Shown piece after piece: positions 47,165 to 59,436 of a stretch of DNA of 64,000 bases; the first letter of the stretch is position 1; every line of letters starts with the position of its first letter. Under the pieces are notes generated by a model. The model did not search any database. It saw only the letters and a list, made by a program, of their open reading frames with translations, and was not told the origin of the DNA. The DNA comes from Gonapodya sp. JEL0774 (Eukaryota > Monoblepharomycota > Monoblepharidomycetes > Monoblepharidales > Gonapodyaceae): NCBI GenBank assembly GCA_027604505.1, contig JADIIX010000014.1:67563-131562 (forward strand), in the 5' to 3' direction. The position numbers and the translations under genes were made by a program.

Positions 47165-49278
47165 ATGAAGATATGTTTCACACGGCAAATCCCGTTGCTG
47201 CCCATGGCTCTAATTATCGCATCGTTGGTTTCTTTGGCGATGCTGCCGCAATCGCCGGCGGATGTCGATGTGGAGGTTTGTTGGCCAAGGCATGATCAGC
47301 TGCCGATTCTTTCGCTCGGTCCTGCCAATCAAGCTCACATCTTTTGCGATGCGCACGATTGAAACATTGCCGTGCTCGTTTCGCTTTCCAAGAAACCTCC
47401 CCCATCTGCAATCACGGGTCCCGGTGATCAGGAGACCCCTCCAGCCACACAGCCGCGAGGAGCGATTTTCCTCTCCTTGCCCTGCTGGGGCGACCCAGCC
47501 ACGCTCACACCATGCTTATTCGACTACAAATATCTACCGCCTCCGAGAGAACTTTTTCAGCCCTCTTCCCGGGACAAAGCAGGGCTGCGATTCATCAATA
47601 CTTCGGCGCCAGGATATGAGAATCCACCCGGCTTGCACTGGCCTAAGCGGAATATTCGCGTGCTTTACTATACTACCTGGGCAGAATATGCCACTTCGGA
47701 CAGGATAAGTGCTGTTTCGGGGATAGGATACAGGGCGGGGGATGGGCGATTTTCGGTACGCGAGGTGCTCGCAGCCGCACAACATCCACACCTGGACGTC
47801 CGCTTGTGGGGCCCCGGTTTTCCAAATTATGACCCAGCCATATCTCTCCTCTCCAACATCGCTCGTAAAGGGTTGCCTGGTTTCGACTACAAGCACCTTC
47901 CCGACATCGTGTACAGTGTGGGGGTGGCTCTCATGGACCGTTTCCCCGACGAAAGTGTCCAAATACAAGCCACAGGTGGCTGCCGAGATCGCCTCACTAC
48001 GGCCGAGCTAGCTGCTCTTGTTGGCAAACCAGACTCGAGCTGTGCAGGGGAGACGGTCCGCCACGCTCAGTTCGCGGATGTGCTCACATTCCGTTCCGCG
48101 AGTGAAGTCTTTGAGGATTATTCTTGGGAGAGGTTGGATGCTGTCGGGTTGACCAGGCCCATGTTGTGGGCACACGACCCGGACTGCGAGGACCCCACCG
48201 TGATGTAAGTAGCATGCTCAAATGCACCTTCATTTTCATTGATACTGGCTCTCATTGAGTACTCGGAACCTCAAAATGTATTCTTTCATTCCTAAAACTG
48301 TCCCAGGTACCCTCTTCCATTCTCCCAACCACGCCAGTATCCCGTGCAACTCTTCGGCTACTCCCCCGGTGACTCCTCTGCTGGCACACTTGAAACCGCT
48401 GTTGCTGAGGCAATCACCTCTGGGATGCTTGACGGAGTAATATTCCAGGACCAGGTGAGGAAAATGAGTAGTTTTCGGAGAAGGGAAGCTTCATCGCAGT
48501 CCCATGGGTTTGGATGATATCATGTCTCTTTAATCCGCCGGGGCTACCAAGTACTGGTTCGTGAGGTTTGCGGTCGGCATGCTACTTGTCCGTAAGAGGG
48601 CTCGGGGCGGCACATTCACACTTACTCTGTTTCTCCCTAATCCAGCCCTCCTTAGCTAACCCACCCGTCTCTACCCTACAACACCTTCCACCGGGCACCG
48701 TCGACCCCTCTGATCCCTTTCTCGCCCATGTCCAAAACCCAACCTCCCATCTCCCTTCATCCCTCCGTTCCTCCATCCTCTGCGTCATCCCAGGTCGCCT
48801 CCTCACTCTCCGCCCACGTCTCTTTACCGCGGCCTTACTCTCCGCTTGTGTCGTCGTTACGGACGCGCCTCCCACACGGATTCCGGAATGGCTTAACGGG
48901 GCGTCTTACATCGTGCCGAAGAAATGGTCAAGCGAACGGGTCGTGTGGGAGATCGAACAGTTGTTGGACCGTGTAGATGAAATGGCGAGGCTGGCGAGCG
49001 AAGGGTTCAGTCGAGCGAGGAGAGATTTGACGTGTCAGGTGAAGGTGGATAGAATGCTAAACCTGGTCGCAGGTGTCAGGAAGGGGGATGTGGGTCATTT
49101 GTTCATGGAAGGTTTCGCAGCAGGATGTGGAATTGGTGATTCGTGGTGCCCGGAAGGGTTCGAGGTGGAGGAGGAAGAAGACGAAGAGCGAAGGAAAAGC
49201 GAATCTTCAACCGCTCCAGGTGGAACATCTCAGGCACGGGACAGTGAGAATGATCCATTGACAAGTGCCACATTCTGA
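47165..49278 (+). CDS. Glycosyltransferase, CgeB/GT1-like fold, signal-anchored
   Basis: ATG 47165 gives a hydrophobic N-terminus (LLPMALIIASLVSLAML). A single in-frame TGA at 47360-47362 interrupts the frame before IAVLVSLSKKPPPS; an unrecognised short intron or a nonsense mutation would explain it. From 47363 the frame runs to 48204, then exons 48307-48454 and 48646-49278 follow. Seen: RNIRVLYYTTW, the block DVRLWGPGFPNYDP, LPDIVYSVGVALMDRFP, FGYSPGDSSAGTLETAVAEAI, and a retaining-GT-like C-half with RPRLFTAALLSACVVVTD then IPEWLNGASYIV. This order resembles CgeB-type (GT-B fold) transferases. Acidic tail. The acceptor is unknown; Golgi location inferred. Confidence 0.6.
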
Positions 49279-49742
49279 AGGCACGTCGTGAAAGTCTTAA
49301 TGAGGCAAGAGTGAGGTTGGTTGGTCAGCCGAAAGGAGCACCAGGACATGCAAACCACGAACCCATACAACACTATCCACGGGGACGTCAGCCCAACGCT
49401 GTTTATAATTTGCCCGCATTTCTACTTATATATGAACATATTGTATAGCATCACCACGCACTATAAGTCAGGATGCACGACAAGAACACCTTGTGGTCAG
49501 AAACGTTTTCATGTCCTGTCGCTCCCGGTTTGGTGTGGATTTCATGCGTATTCTAAACCTGTAGAACGCTGAAGAATAGAGCATGTTTTCTGAAATGGGT
49601 GGTCTTGTGTGCACAACGTAACCAGCTGGCAATATATTATCATAACTGGTTACAATTCTTACAAGGCAGGCCGCCCTTTGACGCCGGATAACTGGGGGAA
49701 ATCTTTGACGGGAAGGGGAAAACGAAGGAATACTATTCGAGG
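49279..49742 (+). other. Intergenic, no gene recognised
   Basis: AT-rich 5' region of the next gene; short frames without motifs. Confidence 0.4.
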
Positions 49743-51900
49743 ATGAACGGGCAGCTTGGACATTCCCACGACCACGATGAAGGGGACCATTCTCATTCTC
49801 ATGCTCACTCGCACCAGAGACTGCGAATATTTTCCAATGGAACTGGACAGCAATCATCACGACTTTGCATTATTGTGTCTTTAACGGCGTTCGTTTTGGG
49901 GCTCCTCTCGTGGTCGTGGTCCACCTCATTGGGGAACCAGCAGGAATCTGCTGTTTCAAACTGGGAAACCTACGATGATGTCCAGAAAGAAGCGACCCTA
50001 CTCTTCAAACCTCAAGACTCGCAAATCCGATACTCCCAACGCAAAGCTTCCTTGTCATTTTCATCCCAGTCCATTGCCCCAGAAAAAAACTACATACTCG
50101 TATTCCTCCAGCAAAGCGACACTCCAGAAACCGTGGGAGCCCTATTTCGCTCTAGAGCTATTCATGTACCCCACGCATATGTTGTGGTGTTTGCAGAATT
50201 GGACGCACTCTCAGCGGACATGCACAGGATGCTGGATGAGAATGGTGTCAAAGAGGTCGTACAGGCAGTAGTTCCCACAGGATGGTGCGTAAACTGCAAA
50301 GTGATGGCTAGCAGCTGAATTTGCACAAAGGATCATGCAAGTTCAGAGGCGCCAATCAGACCGGCTCGGAGTCGACAAACAGTAGTGGTTGTGCCAGCAA
50401 AGTGGCTGAGCGAGAAAGATGGGGTAAGCCTTACTTGCTGCGGAACTGGACCAACGAACTTTTAAATATGGTCAAGCGAGGAACTCTGTGGTGTGTGGAA
50501 TGTTGGACGTCAGGCACCAAATGAAATTGTCGAGATTCGGACCCCAAGGACGTCCATATTTCTCACTCACATTCGCCATACTCCTATCCCATTTGCTCGA
50601 AACTCGCGCCTTCGCCGCAGCTAGGCATCCCAACACAGCTCGCCTCAAAACTTTTCGCGAATATATGGGCCGTAAGCTCCGCAGTGAAGGAACGGAGGAC
50701 GAGGACTTGACTATGGGTCTTGTACTTGTTGTGTGAGCTCTCTCATGATGCGATTATTCCTCTGGCTTACCACCGAACTTCCCCATTTTTTTCAACCGAA
50801 GAGACCCTGCCACGACGTTTTTCCAATCAGACCCTTTCGCTCACCCTGATTTGAAACGATGTCGGGATGATGGAGAGCAGTGTCTCGTTCTAGCCAGTGA
50901 GGAGAATTGGACAGTGGGCCAAGAAAAGGCACTTACTGGGAAGAGTGAGAGGTGGGTGTCACGAGCGAGTACGAAATCGGAAAGGAGGAGACGGTTACTG
51001 CAACGCTGGTCGGATGAGTAATTAGAGTAGTTATGGAGAAAAGGCGTAATGGAAGAGTCGTAGGGAGCGTGATGTTGTCGAGGCGAGCCAGAAGTTGTCG
51101 ATAAAGGTGTTGCGTTGAGGAATTCGGTTCGGGTGCGATGATCTAGAACCGGACAACAGATTCGAAATGGTCCAATCTCCATTACTCACATCACCGTAAT
51201 CTCTTTTACACCTGATCTTCTCTCGCTCAATCTATTTCAATACATCACCTTACACTAGCGCCCTGTCGATTTGCTTCCAATCCCACCCTTCCATCGCCGC
51301 CTACCTCTCTCCCCTCCCATCCACCACCCCGAACCTCCTCGTGGCCACATTCCCGGCCTTTTTGACGTATCTGGACATGATTTGGGAGCTTCTCAGACCG
51401 GGTGGATGGTCACATGTGTGTAGGGAAGGGGATGGGGGAGGTGAGTGGTATGATTGGGAGATCAGGGGCGTGTGTGCGCTTGGTTTGTTGACCACGATGC
51501 GCTGGGACCTTTGAATACACCATAACTTCACAGCGCACGCAATACACAACTATGTCGTTCATACGCTGCTAAAAGCAACAGGGCAGTCTTCTCCACTCGA
51601 CCTCATCACCTTCCCTTCACATCCACCTGTTGTTCGCGTACCCGAGCCGTTTTCGGGTCCGTTGGTATCTCTGGCGCACGTTATGCTGGAAGATGTGGAG
51701 TTGACGGATGATGGGAGGGTTGTGAGGCCCGCCAGGGAGGATTTGGACCACGGTCAGGTGGGGCAAACGGTCGAGGTCGTGGGACAGGTGAGTATTGCGA
51801 AGAAAGGGCTGTTGTAATTGTGATGATGTGCTGCTCCTTCTCTTATGCAACTCTACGCCCCCTACACGAAAGTACGCTGCTCACGCTACTGTGCGTAAGA
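49743..51900 (+). CDS. Type II membrane glycosyltransferase-like protein of the FQxDPF family (copy B)
   Basis: Exon 1 49743-50284: His-rich N-terminus (HSHDHDEGDHSHSHAHSH), then a membrane helix (IIVSLTAFVLGLLSW). Exon 2 starts at 50342; the join to the block RPYFSLTFAILLSHLLETR (50500-50730) is not settled. The donor near 50735 and the acceptor near 50801 give LVLVVDPATTFFQSDPF. Later exons carry NLLVATFPAFLTYLDMIWELLR (from about 51230) and HAIHNYVVHTLL (51530), then PLVSLAHVMLEDVELTDDGRV. The same order (DxxxTxFQxDPF, then GTxxGVxxYL) occurs in the gene at 6284, so the two are paralogues. The end is uncertain after a donor at about 51788. The His-rich cytosolic tail might bind metal (inference). 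Confidence 0.55.
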
Positions 51901-52510
51901 ATGCACAGATGTGGTACGGAGTGCACACCGTCTAGGCAAAACTGTGAACACAAACAGAAGATATGGATCAAATCATTACGTACATCGTGAGCACGAGGAC
52001 ATCCACGAAGCTGAAACACAATCTGGTCCAGCTTGCTTGGCAACGCCTTCTTCACTCACCCACTCGAACTTTGACATAGTTGGTGGCCATTTTGGAGTTT
52101 CTATTTGAAGATGGCTTAGTCACGATTTGTTGTACATAATTCCACTCATTCTAGAGGATTCCGTGGGTGCGGTAGTTATTTATGTTTTGGCTTGCGTTCA
52201 AACACCACACGAGTTGCACTGTTGGTGGCGGTGGCGGTGATGGTGGTGCGAACGAAAAGAACTCCGAGGGTGCCCGCGCGGTCAGACCCAATTGAGGGAC
52301 ATCTTTTGGAGAACAGACTCATGAATCAAATGAACCAGCTGGTGCTTGCCTTGAACTCGAAATGGCGTTTTGGCGCAAAATTCTAATGAATACGCCGGAG
52401 GGGGAACTTCTATCAGTGGTTTAGGTCTTATACATATGAAAGGACTCCACGTCTATAGTTAAATGACCACTACGGCCGCCGAGCCTCCTCTGTGAAGTTC
52501 GTCCGATACC
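51901..52510 (+). other. Intergenic, gene end and no further gene recognised
   Basis: May contain the last short exon of the preceding gene. A 64-codon hydrophobic frame at 52192-52386 has no supporting signal. Lies at the 3' end of the convergent S41 peptidase gene. Confidence 0.35.
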
Positions 52511-53756
52511 TCAAACTGACCGCGCGACAACTCCGGGTAATGCCGCCTGTTGTTTCGCGTTCTTGATCTTCTCTTCCAGTTCCTTCACGACCTTTGCAGC
52601 CTCGTCTTGAACTTGCCTCTTCCCCCTCGATTTCTTCTCGTCTGGCTCCGCTGAGAGCGCGGCGAAGGTTGCCTTGGCACCCTCCAACTGGGCGGTCTCG
52701 AGCACCACGTCCTCCACCGCGGTTGAACCGGCGACGAACCCAGGGAGGGGCTCTACGGGAATATCGGGGATGCATCCGACACCCTCCCAGCCTTTATCGG
52801 TGGCGAGACATATGGTACGGCCGATCGATATGGACGCCTGGAAGTGGTCGTGCCCAGCGCGCACGAACCCACACGGGTGGCCTCCACCGGCGGTGGTTTG
52901 CCCGACAACGACGGCACGTTTGAACCCTTGGAGCACGACTGCGAGGGCTTCGGCGGCGGAGAAAGTGGACGGGCTCGTTAGGACTGGTGGCACGATACAA
53001 AGTTGGTGAGTTGGTGAGAATTTAAACACAGTTTGAGCACCGTCACTACGCACTGTAGACTGGCTTGTTCAAGTATTTGACTCCATCCACTGTTTCCTTG
53101 GTAGATGTTGTTTTTGTTTTGTTGGCAGGCTTCCAGTAAATGGCCGTCACCGGTGTTGCGTGTTCGAAGAGATACGATTGCAAGAGGACTCCAGTCTCGC
53201 CGGCGCCACCAATGCAGCGCCGAAGGTCAATTATCAGAGCGTGAGTGTACTGGATGAGCTCAAACGCGGACCGAAGAGCACGCTCGGCGCGGGCTTGTCC
53301 AATAATCATGGAGTGCATATCGAAATAGCCGACATTTCCGTCAAGACGGCGCACAGAATAGAACCCGTTGCCGTGCAAGCCCATCATCTCGGAAAAAGCG
53401 ACGTACATGGGAGGCCATTTTGATTCGTCCTCTGGGCCTTCCTCCTCCTCTTCTTCGCTTTGCTTAGCCAAGTCCTCCTCTTCCTCGATCACAGTTGGCG
53501 AAAAGGTCACTCGCAAATGCTTGTCACCGTTAACGGAACGAACGTCCTCCGTGAGAACTTCGGCGAGCTTGGAGGAATCCTCCAACAGCTTGTCGTACTC
53601 CCCACTCGTCAATTTGCCCTTCAAAACGGCGCCGATCTGGGCCGCGATGCCGTCAAGAACGTAGTAGCGATCAAGTTTGAGAGTGAGCGTCTCCACGATT
53701 CCTTCGATCTCGGCGTGACTGAGCGGTGCAATGGGGGCAGTTGTGGTCGCGGCCAT
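52511..53756 (-). CDS. S41 family (IRBP/tail-specific type) serine peptidase-like protein, 391 aa, 2 exons
   Basis: Exons 53756-53054 and 52983-52511 keep frame (1176 nt). The N-terminal helical part (EIEGIVETLTLKLDRYYV, then LTEDVRSVNGDKHLRV) is the S41_N/IRBP-type domain. The core follows with NVGYFDMHSM, HALIIDLRRCIGGAGE, LTSPSTFSAAEALA (Ser in TFSAAE is the expected nucleophile) and GQTTAGGGHP. It ends in a Lys/Glu-rich helix. No signal peptide is seen, so it may be cytosolic. An acidic EEEE insert interrupts the N-terminal half. The family cleaves C-terminal tails or binds ligands; which applies here is unknown. S41 expansions are known in chytrids. An unusual Cys/Ile (RRCIGGAGE) replaces the common RxNGGG. 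Confidence 0.8.
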
Positions 53757-55766
53757 CGGAGAAAGTTCACTAAAGAAACCCCCGAGTGCATAAGAAATAC
53801 GTAGAGTTCCGAGGAGTGACGAAGCATCTGGGTCATCGGTTTACTCACCGTGGAATGGGCCGAGATCGCGGTGGTTCACCGACGTCGATTCCTTTGTGTT
53901 CCAATCGACCGTTTTATGGAGTCACAAGACAGATTACCTTAGAATCACGCAAGTCCGGTTCAATCGCGGTCCCTGGAATTTGGCGATGCGCCATCGTTCC
54001 CAATAAATTGAATGCGACTACCTGGCTAATATATTATGGATCAGTTTGGCCGCTTCGGCCCGACAGTCCCCAGTACCGCAAGTTCCGCACCATTGATTCA
54101 AGGTGAACTTTCAAGTCGTGCCTGCCAGAGGCGCGGCATTATAGTCCAGGAACGGTTGTTAATAACCGACAATAACAGAATAAGATGGCGAAGCATTTTG
54201 CTGTCGCGCTTGCTCGTGGGATGAGTGTGATAAACTGGCACTATATAGGCTTGAGCGATGCCAGTGGAGATGTAGTAGATACTGGTAGAGGAGGATACAG
54301 TGTATGTTACAAATGCAAGCGCTTGGTATCAGCTCTGGTCCTGCCGTGGGAAAGGGCCCGCATCAGTTATGTCAGGCAGTGCGCGTCCAATTTCAGTCCA
54401 ATCTCAAAAACATTACTGACGTTTGGATATCACGATGGGGGGCCAGTGTTCCGCTTCCAATATTCTGAGATGCATTCACCACATTCCTTGAATTGACACC
54501 CCAGATACAGAAGACGCGAGGTTAGTTTAATGAATTTTTCATAAAATTGAATGGGAAGAAGCAAGATTCCCCAGTGACGAATGAGTTCAGGCGAATAAAT
54601 CGGATGAAAACGATGTCCTTGGGCTGAGCGCCGCCCTAGAGTGACCATTCCCACGGTTTCCATCCAACAATCTTTGAATCGTAAACGCCGCCCCCGAACA
54701 ACGCCACAAACGTGTTCTAAGCCGCTGAGTGCGTTCTTTTGAACCTTGCTGTCTCGCTTCTCGGACTTCCTGTCCAACCGCTTTCACCTTGTTCAGCGCA
54801 GCTCCAGTTCGATTCAGATTCCCCAGAGCCAGTTTCTAACCCGTGCCCGTCACCACTTCATCGGTTCCGGTCATGGTGTAATCACCTGCGGAGTTCCGGT
54901 TGGTAGATGATGGGGGCTGCTTCGAGTTGGAAATCACGCGGGGCATTTTGAGCAGAACAGAACGACTCGACTTTGGGAGTCTCGTCAAAGTTTCTCTCTC
55001 CGGTCGTCTCTTCTTAATGCTTTACCTTACCTATGATCTTCGAACATGAAGAACATCATGCATTCACGTCCGACTTCTACTTCAACTTTCATCTTCCACT
55101 TCTCTGCTACATTTATTTCACCTCGTTACTATATCATTCGTAGCAACGCATCAATGTATCTACCTAGCCTTGTCGTTCAACCCAGCTTGGTCCGCCGGGA
55201 GGGTTGTGCGGGCCAACAACACCTCCCACCCAGAGCCACCGGCGCGTGGGGGTAAAACACAAACTCTTACACGATCTTTTCTTTGTGGGCTTTGCTCTCG
55301 TGGTGTCTCTCCCTAGTGTACTTATTTCTGCTTTCACATTCCGTATTTCCCCTACTGAGAGGAATTCAAACATGGGCATGTCATGACCTATCAACAGTCG
55401 GCTTCACATCGATTGCGTTGATGCGTGTTTCATAAAATACGAGACCATTCCAGTACCTACTGGTTTGTTATGAACCTCATTGTCATAAAACACACGCTCG
55501 TGGGTGGTTGTTTCCATGTCACTGCGCAGGTTGGCATTGCACATGCAGAAGACGAATCCTCAATTCAATTAAGACTGGAAATACCACAACATATCTACAT
55601 TGACAGTATAAAACTCTGCCCGAATCAAGTAACTACGTGCACGTCCACCTCCCCGCGCACTGTGTCAAACTCGAAGCCCAACATCCTATCATCCCATTCT
55701 ATCCCACAAACGATCACTGAACTGTTTGCTCACGTTGCATGTCCACTCAGAAAGCTCCGAAGAGCC
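53757..55766 (-). other. Two-kilobase stretch with no recognised gene
   Basis: Between the S41 gene start and the NDC80 stop. Several 60-115 codon frames on both strands, none with motifs, plausible splicing or consistent composition. No tRNA, rRNA or repeat found by eye. Confidence 0.4.
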
Positions 55767-58700
55767 TCAATTCCGTTGTGATCGTGACTTCGACTTTGGC
55801 GTCCGAGGCGTTTGCAGCGCAGGTAACTGCAGCGAAACTCCTGGCAGCGGTAACGCACCAACTCCCGCCCCACCTTGGGCCACCAACGGTGCACCCGGCA
55901 AGGTTCCCCCTGCTGCCCCAACACGGTCCGATTCTACATCTGCTAAACTCTCGATGGGATTAGCGATTCCGCCGGCAAATACGCGTCGAGCATCTTCCCC
56001 GTCAGTGGTGACCTCCTCAATGAGCTGGTCCAGGTTCTTTGAGGTCCTTTCGCGGTAGTCAATGATCGCGTCCACGACGATGGAAAGCTCCGTCGCGGCT
56101 TTCTCGCTGATCTCCTCTGCAAGACGTTCTAATTCGTGGTACCTAGAGACAGACAGCCGCAGACTTCCATAATACGATCATGACGAATTTGTCCGACGTT
56201 CTCGGAACTCACTCTGCCTCTAAGCTCTTCTTTCTCTCCTGAGCTTCCTTCAACCCTGCATTCATATCACCCTTGAGCTGTCGCAAGGCCAGTTCAATCT
56301 TTTCCGCCTCCGCGTTAGCAGCGGCGCTCTCTTCTTTAGACGACTGTGCGGGGCGACGGACACAATAAAATGAAGGGTTCGAGCTCCCTCACGTGAAACC
56401 TTCTCTTATCTCACCTCAAACTCCCTCGAATACTCATCGGCCAGGCGTTTAACCAGAAGCACCTGTTCGTGCACCTCGTCCGACTTCACAGAAGTCTGTT
56501 CTGAGATCCGATCTCGCTTCTCCTGGAACGCTAGAACTTCTTCGTCAGCTCGGCGAATACGATCCTTGACGGTGCTCATAAGTTTGAAGAGGGCGGGCTG
56601 AGCGCGTAGTACGTATTCCCCCCGTACGTTAGTTCCAAATCAGATCACAGAGCACCAGACGGCCAATATTTGGTTCAGAGTAGCCCACCTTTATTACTCT
56701 TTCTAAATCCACACTTCCAACATCCTCCTTACTTTTCGGTTGAGGGTTCAACTCTAGTTCGTACTTCACACCCGCTGCGTTTGTCGACGACGGTTCCAGC
56801 AAATCCATTCGGTAGCACGCTGCATTGTATTCTTGGACCTTTTTTTCGAGCTAAAATGGAAGCGTTTGGATACGGGTATGTTCGAAAACATTGATTCTGT
56901 GGCTCTTCGTTGATCACGCAGGGTGGCAAAGGAGTAACATACCCGATCAAACACCTTCTGGCCCGCAATCTCCGAATCCCATGCCATCTGGGACAATTCC
57001 TCTCCTTTACTAGAAACGACCTGAATCTGCCGGGCTAAACTCTCCTTCTCGGCGTTCATGCGGTCAACGTCCTCGGGGCGGATCTCTTGCGCGTCCACCA
57101 CTTCTTGCAGACGGGTTCGCTCGAGGGTGATTTCAGCAAGTTGAGACTCTGGCGAATCCATGATTTTCGATGGTAACACGAATTGTGAGCGACCGAGGAG
57201 CATCGCAACTCTATCTACAGAAACCCACCCATTGCCTTGGTCTCCTGAATGTCATTGTTCCACCCCTCGGTCTCAGCTTGTACCTTTTTCTTCAAATGCG
57301 AATTATACTTTTCGTAGTTCCGCATGTCGCCTTGGCGATTGAGGTTGTCGGCTTTGAGGATCGCCAGCGGGTCCTATATGAATGCAAGAAGGATAAAAAT
57401 CAGCCAATGAGTTGCATACCGCTCGGTGTGCGGAAGGAAAAGGGTATGGCGCATCTTTGTGATGCTACTCACCGTCCCTTCGCCCAACCTCACGAGCGAC
57501 TCCTCCAAGGCCTCGGATTGGCGTTGCAGTTGCTCAATCTGGCCCAACACCGCACCAGTTTTCTTATCTGAGAACGAAGATCAGTGATTGCATGAGCACA
57601 TGTCCCTCGAAAAAGGGACTGCAACCGATCACAAACGCGACCCCCGTACCACCCACCGTACGTATTGACCAACTCCCTATCCATCGCGTCGAAATTATCT
57701 CCTCCTGCTAAGAACACTTCATACGCCCTGGAGACGTACTCGAAGAATGTGCGTTCACCCGAGGCGGCCGGATCTTGCTGGGAAGCGAAGCCGTTGTCGG
57801 CGAAGTCCGAATTTTGTTCGAGAGGGTCTGCGTGTTCGGATGCCTGAGGACGTGGGTGAGAAGGGTGGGATGGGAATGGATTCGTCGGCGGTTGGTCCGT
57901 TCATAAGGTATTTATGTTGTGTGGTTGTGTGGTGGCAGGAGGGGAACATCCATTTGTGATGATTCTATCCAGGCGCGCCAACGTGTCCCCAAACCCCAAC
58001 CATCCCAACCATCACGCCACTCACCACGACGAGTTCCATCATCCACATCAAAATACCGAGACAAGTGGGCCACGAGTGCATCGAGCCCACCGATATCATG
58101 TGAGATTTGGTGATTGAGTCGGCGAAGGGGTATCTATGGATGTGATTGGAAGCAAGAGTGAGTTGAGTGGAGCTCAAGTGAAGTTCAAGTTTCCGACAGG
58201 AATGCGGTCACTTTCATGACTTGTCTGCTTCAATTATCGAAGGGTTTCTTCCGCGTAGGGTGACCCGCTCCGGACTTGGAGGGGTGTGTGGGTGCCAACC
58301 GAACACACGTGTCCCTGCTTCTCTCTCCACATACATGGACACCAGGCAGCTGGCTGAGTACTAACAAAGCATCGTCCAGAAGTTTCTCGCCACTTCGGTG
58401 AATGGCATTCCACCACTCCAGTCTTTGACCGACTCACTTGAGACTCTTCATCACGGCCGGAACCTCCTCCTCGAACTTCTTTGTGAATTCAAAATTGGGA
58501 TCAATCATATCCAACATGTGTCTGAACATGTTTTGGAAGTCTTTTTGGCTGGGAGATTGGAGCTGCTTGACAGAGAGAGCCTGAGCATAACCCGTGGACA
58601 TAAGGAACTGGATGAGTTGTTTAGCGGAAGCGGTTTGCCAGGCTTTATCACGGAGAGGGCGAGGGTCTTTGGAAATTTGTGGGCCAGAGGTGGGGAGGAG

Positions 58701-59250
58701 GGAGGGGCGTGCGGAAGCGAGAGAAGAGGAGCGTCTGGATAGAGTGGGCCAGGTTTAGTAAGACAATACGAGAGTGGTCAACAAGCATCAATATAGCATG
58801 GTGTGGAGGATATGGAATTCGGTGGAGGAGAACAGCCGTTGATTCGTGGGAGGCGGTTATGGAAAGGCAGGAGAACCAATGGAATTCCGGAAAAACGGGT
58901 CCGATATGGCGATTTACAGCAGCCATCATAAATTCATCAATGTTCAAAGTAATTATGATTGAAAAGAGACAGTGTGAGCGTGAATCGCGGCTGGTGTGAT
59001 TGGCGGCTTTGTCCATCACCCCACTGGAGAGCTGAACGCACCTGCTGTTTCCAGCGAGCGATCCTTGCCGTCCCTGAGCATTCTGAGCGCCGCCAACTTG
59101 CTGATTTCCAGCCAGGGACATTTGGGAAAATTGGTCCGCCAATCCGCCGATTCCCGAGGGTCGAAGATTCGCCACGTTGGAAGCGCGCAGCGGGCCAGCC
59201 ATCGACATGCGGCCCGATGCCATTGAGAATCGCCCGTTCTGTTGAGACAT
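55767..59250 (-). CDS. NDC80: Kinetochore protein NDC80 (HEC1), 699 aa, 11 exons
   Basis: Exons 59250-59042, 58734-58438, 58133-58025, 57843-57657, 57567-57473, 57373-57229, 57148-56943, 56850-56689, 56597-56415, 56343-56213 and 56142-55767 keep frame throughout (2100 nt). A basic Ser/Met-rich N-tail (GRFSMASGRMSMAG) is followed by the calponin-homology head: KDPRPLRDKAWQ, LIQFLMSTGY, SPSQKDFQNMFRHML, FEEEVPAVMKSLKYPFA, and VGSMHSWPTCLGILMWM. The region EYVSRAYEVFLAGGDNFD leads into long coiled coils. The family binds microtubules through the CH head and pairs with NUF2 in the NDC80 complex. After the coiled coil (about residue 600) there is a Gly/Ala/Pro-rich extension of roughly 70 residues that ends in a basic TPRTPKSKSRSQRN. 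The start is 187 bp from the divergent gene at 59437. Confidence 0.95.
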
Positions 59251-59436
59251 CGCGGGTCGATTCGAAAGGGAAATTGAAGCGCCGATTGCGTGAACAGTCA
59301 GTTTTGGGCTCCGTGCACGGTTCCCGATGTGTCAACTATTTTGTGAACGAGGGTTTTTATATCAAACCATAATCCATTCAGCCCTTGTATATTTTCTGTC
59401 TTTTCCCACGAGTAGCTGGAAGATTGGGAAAGTCAG
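59251..59436. promoter_or_regulatory. Shared promoter region of NDC80 and the FAF1-like gene
   Basis: Only 186 bp separate the divergent start codons. Bidirectional use is inferred from the spacing; no specific factor site is claimed. Confidence 0.45.
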
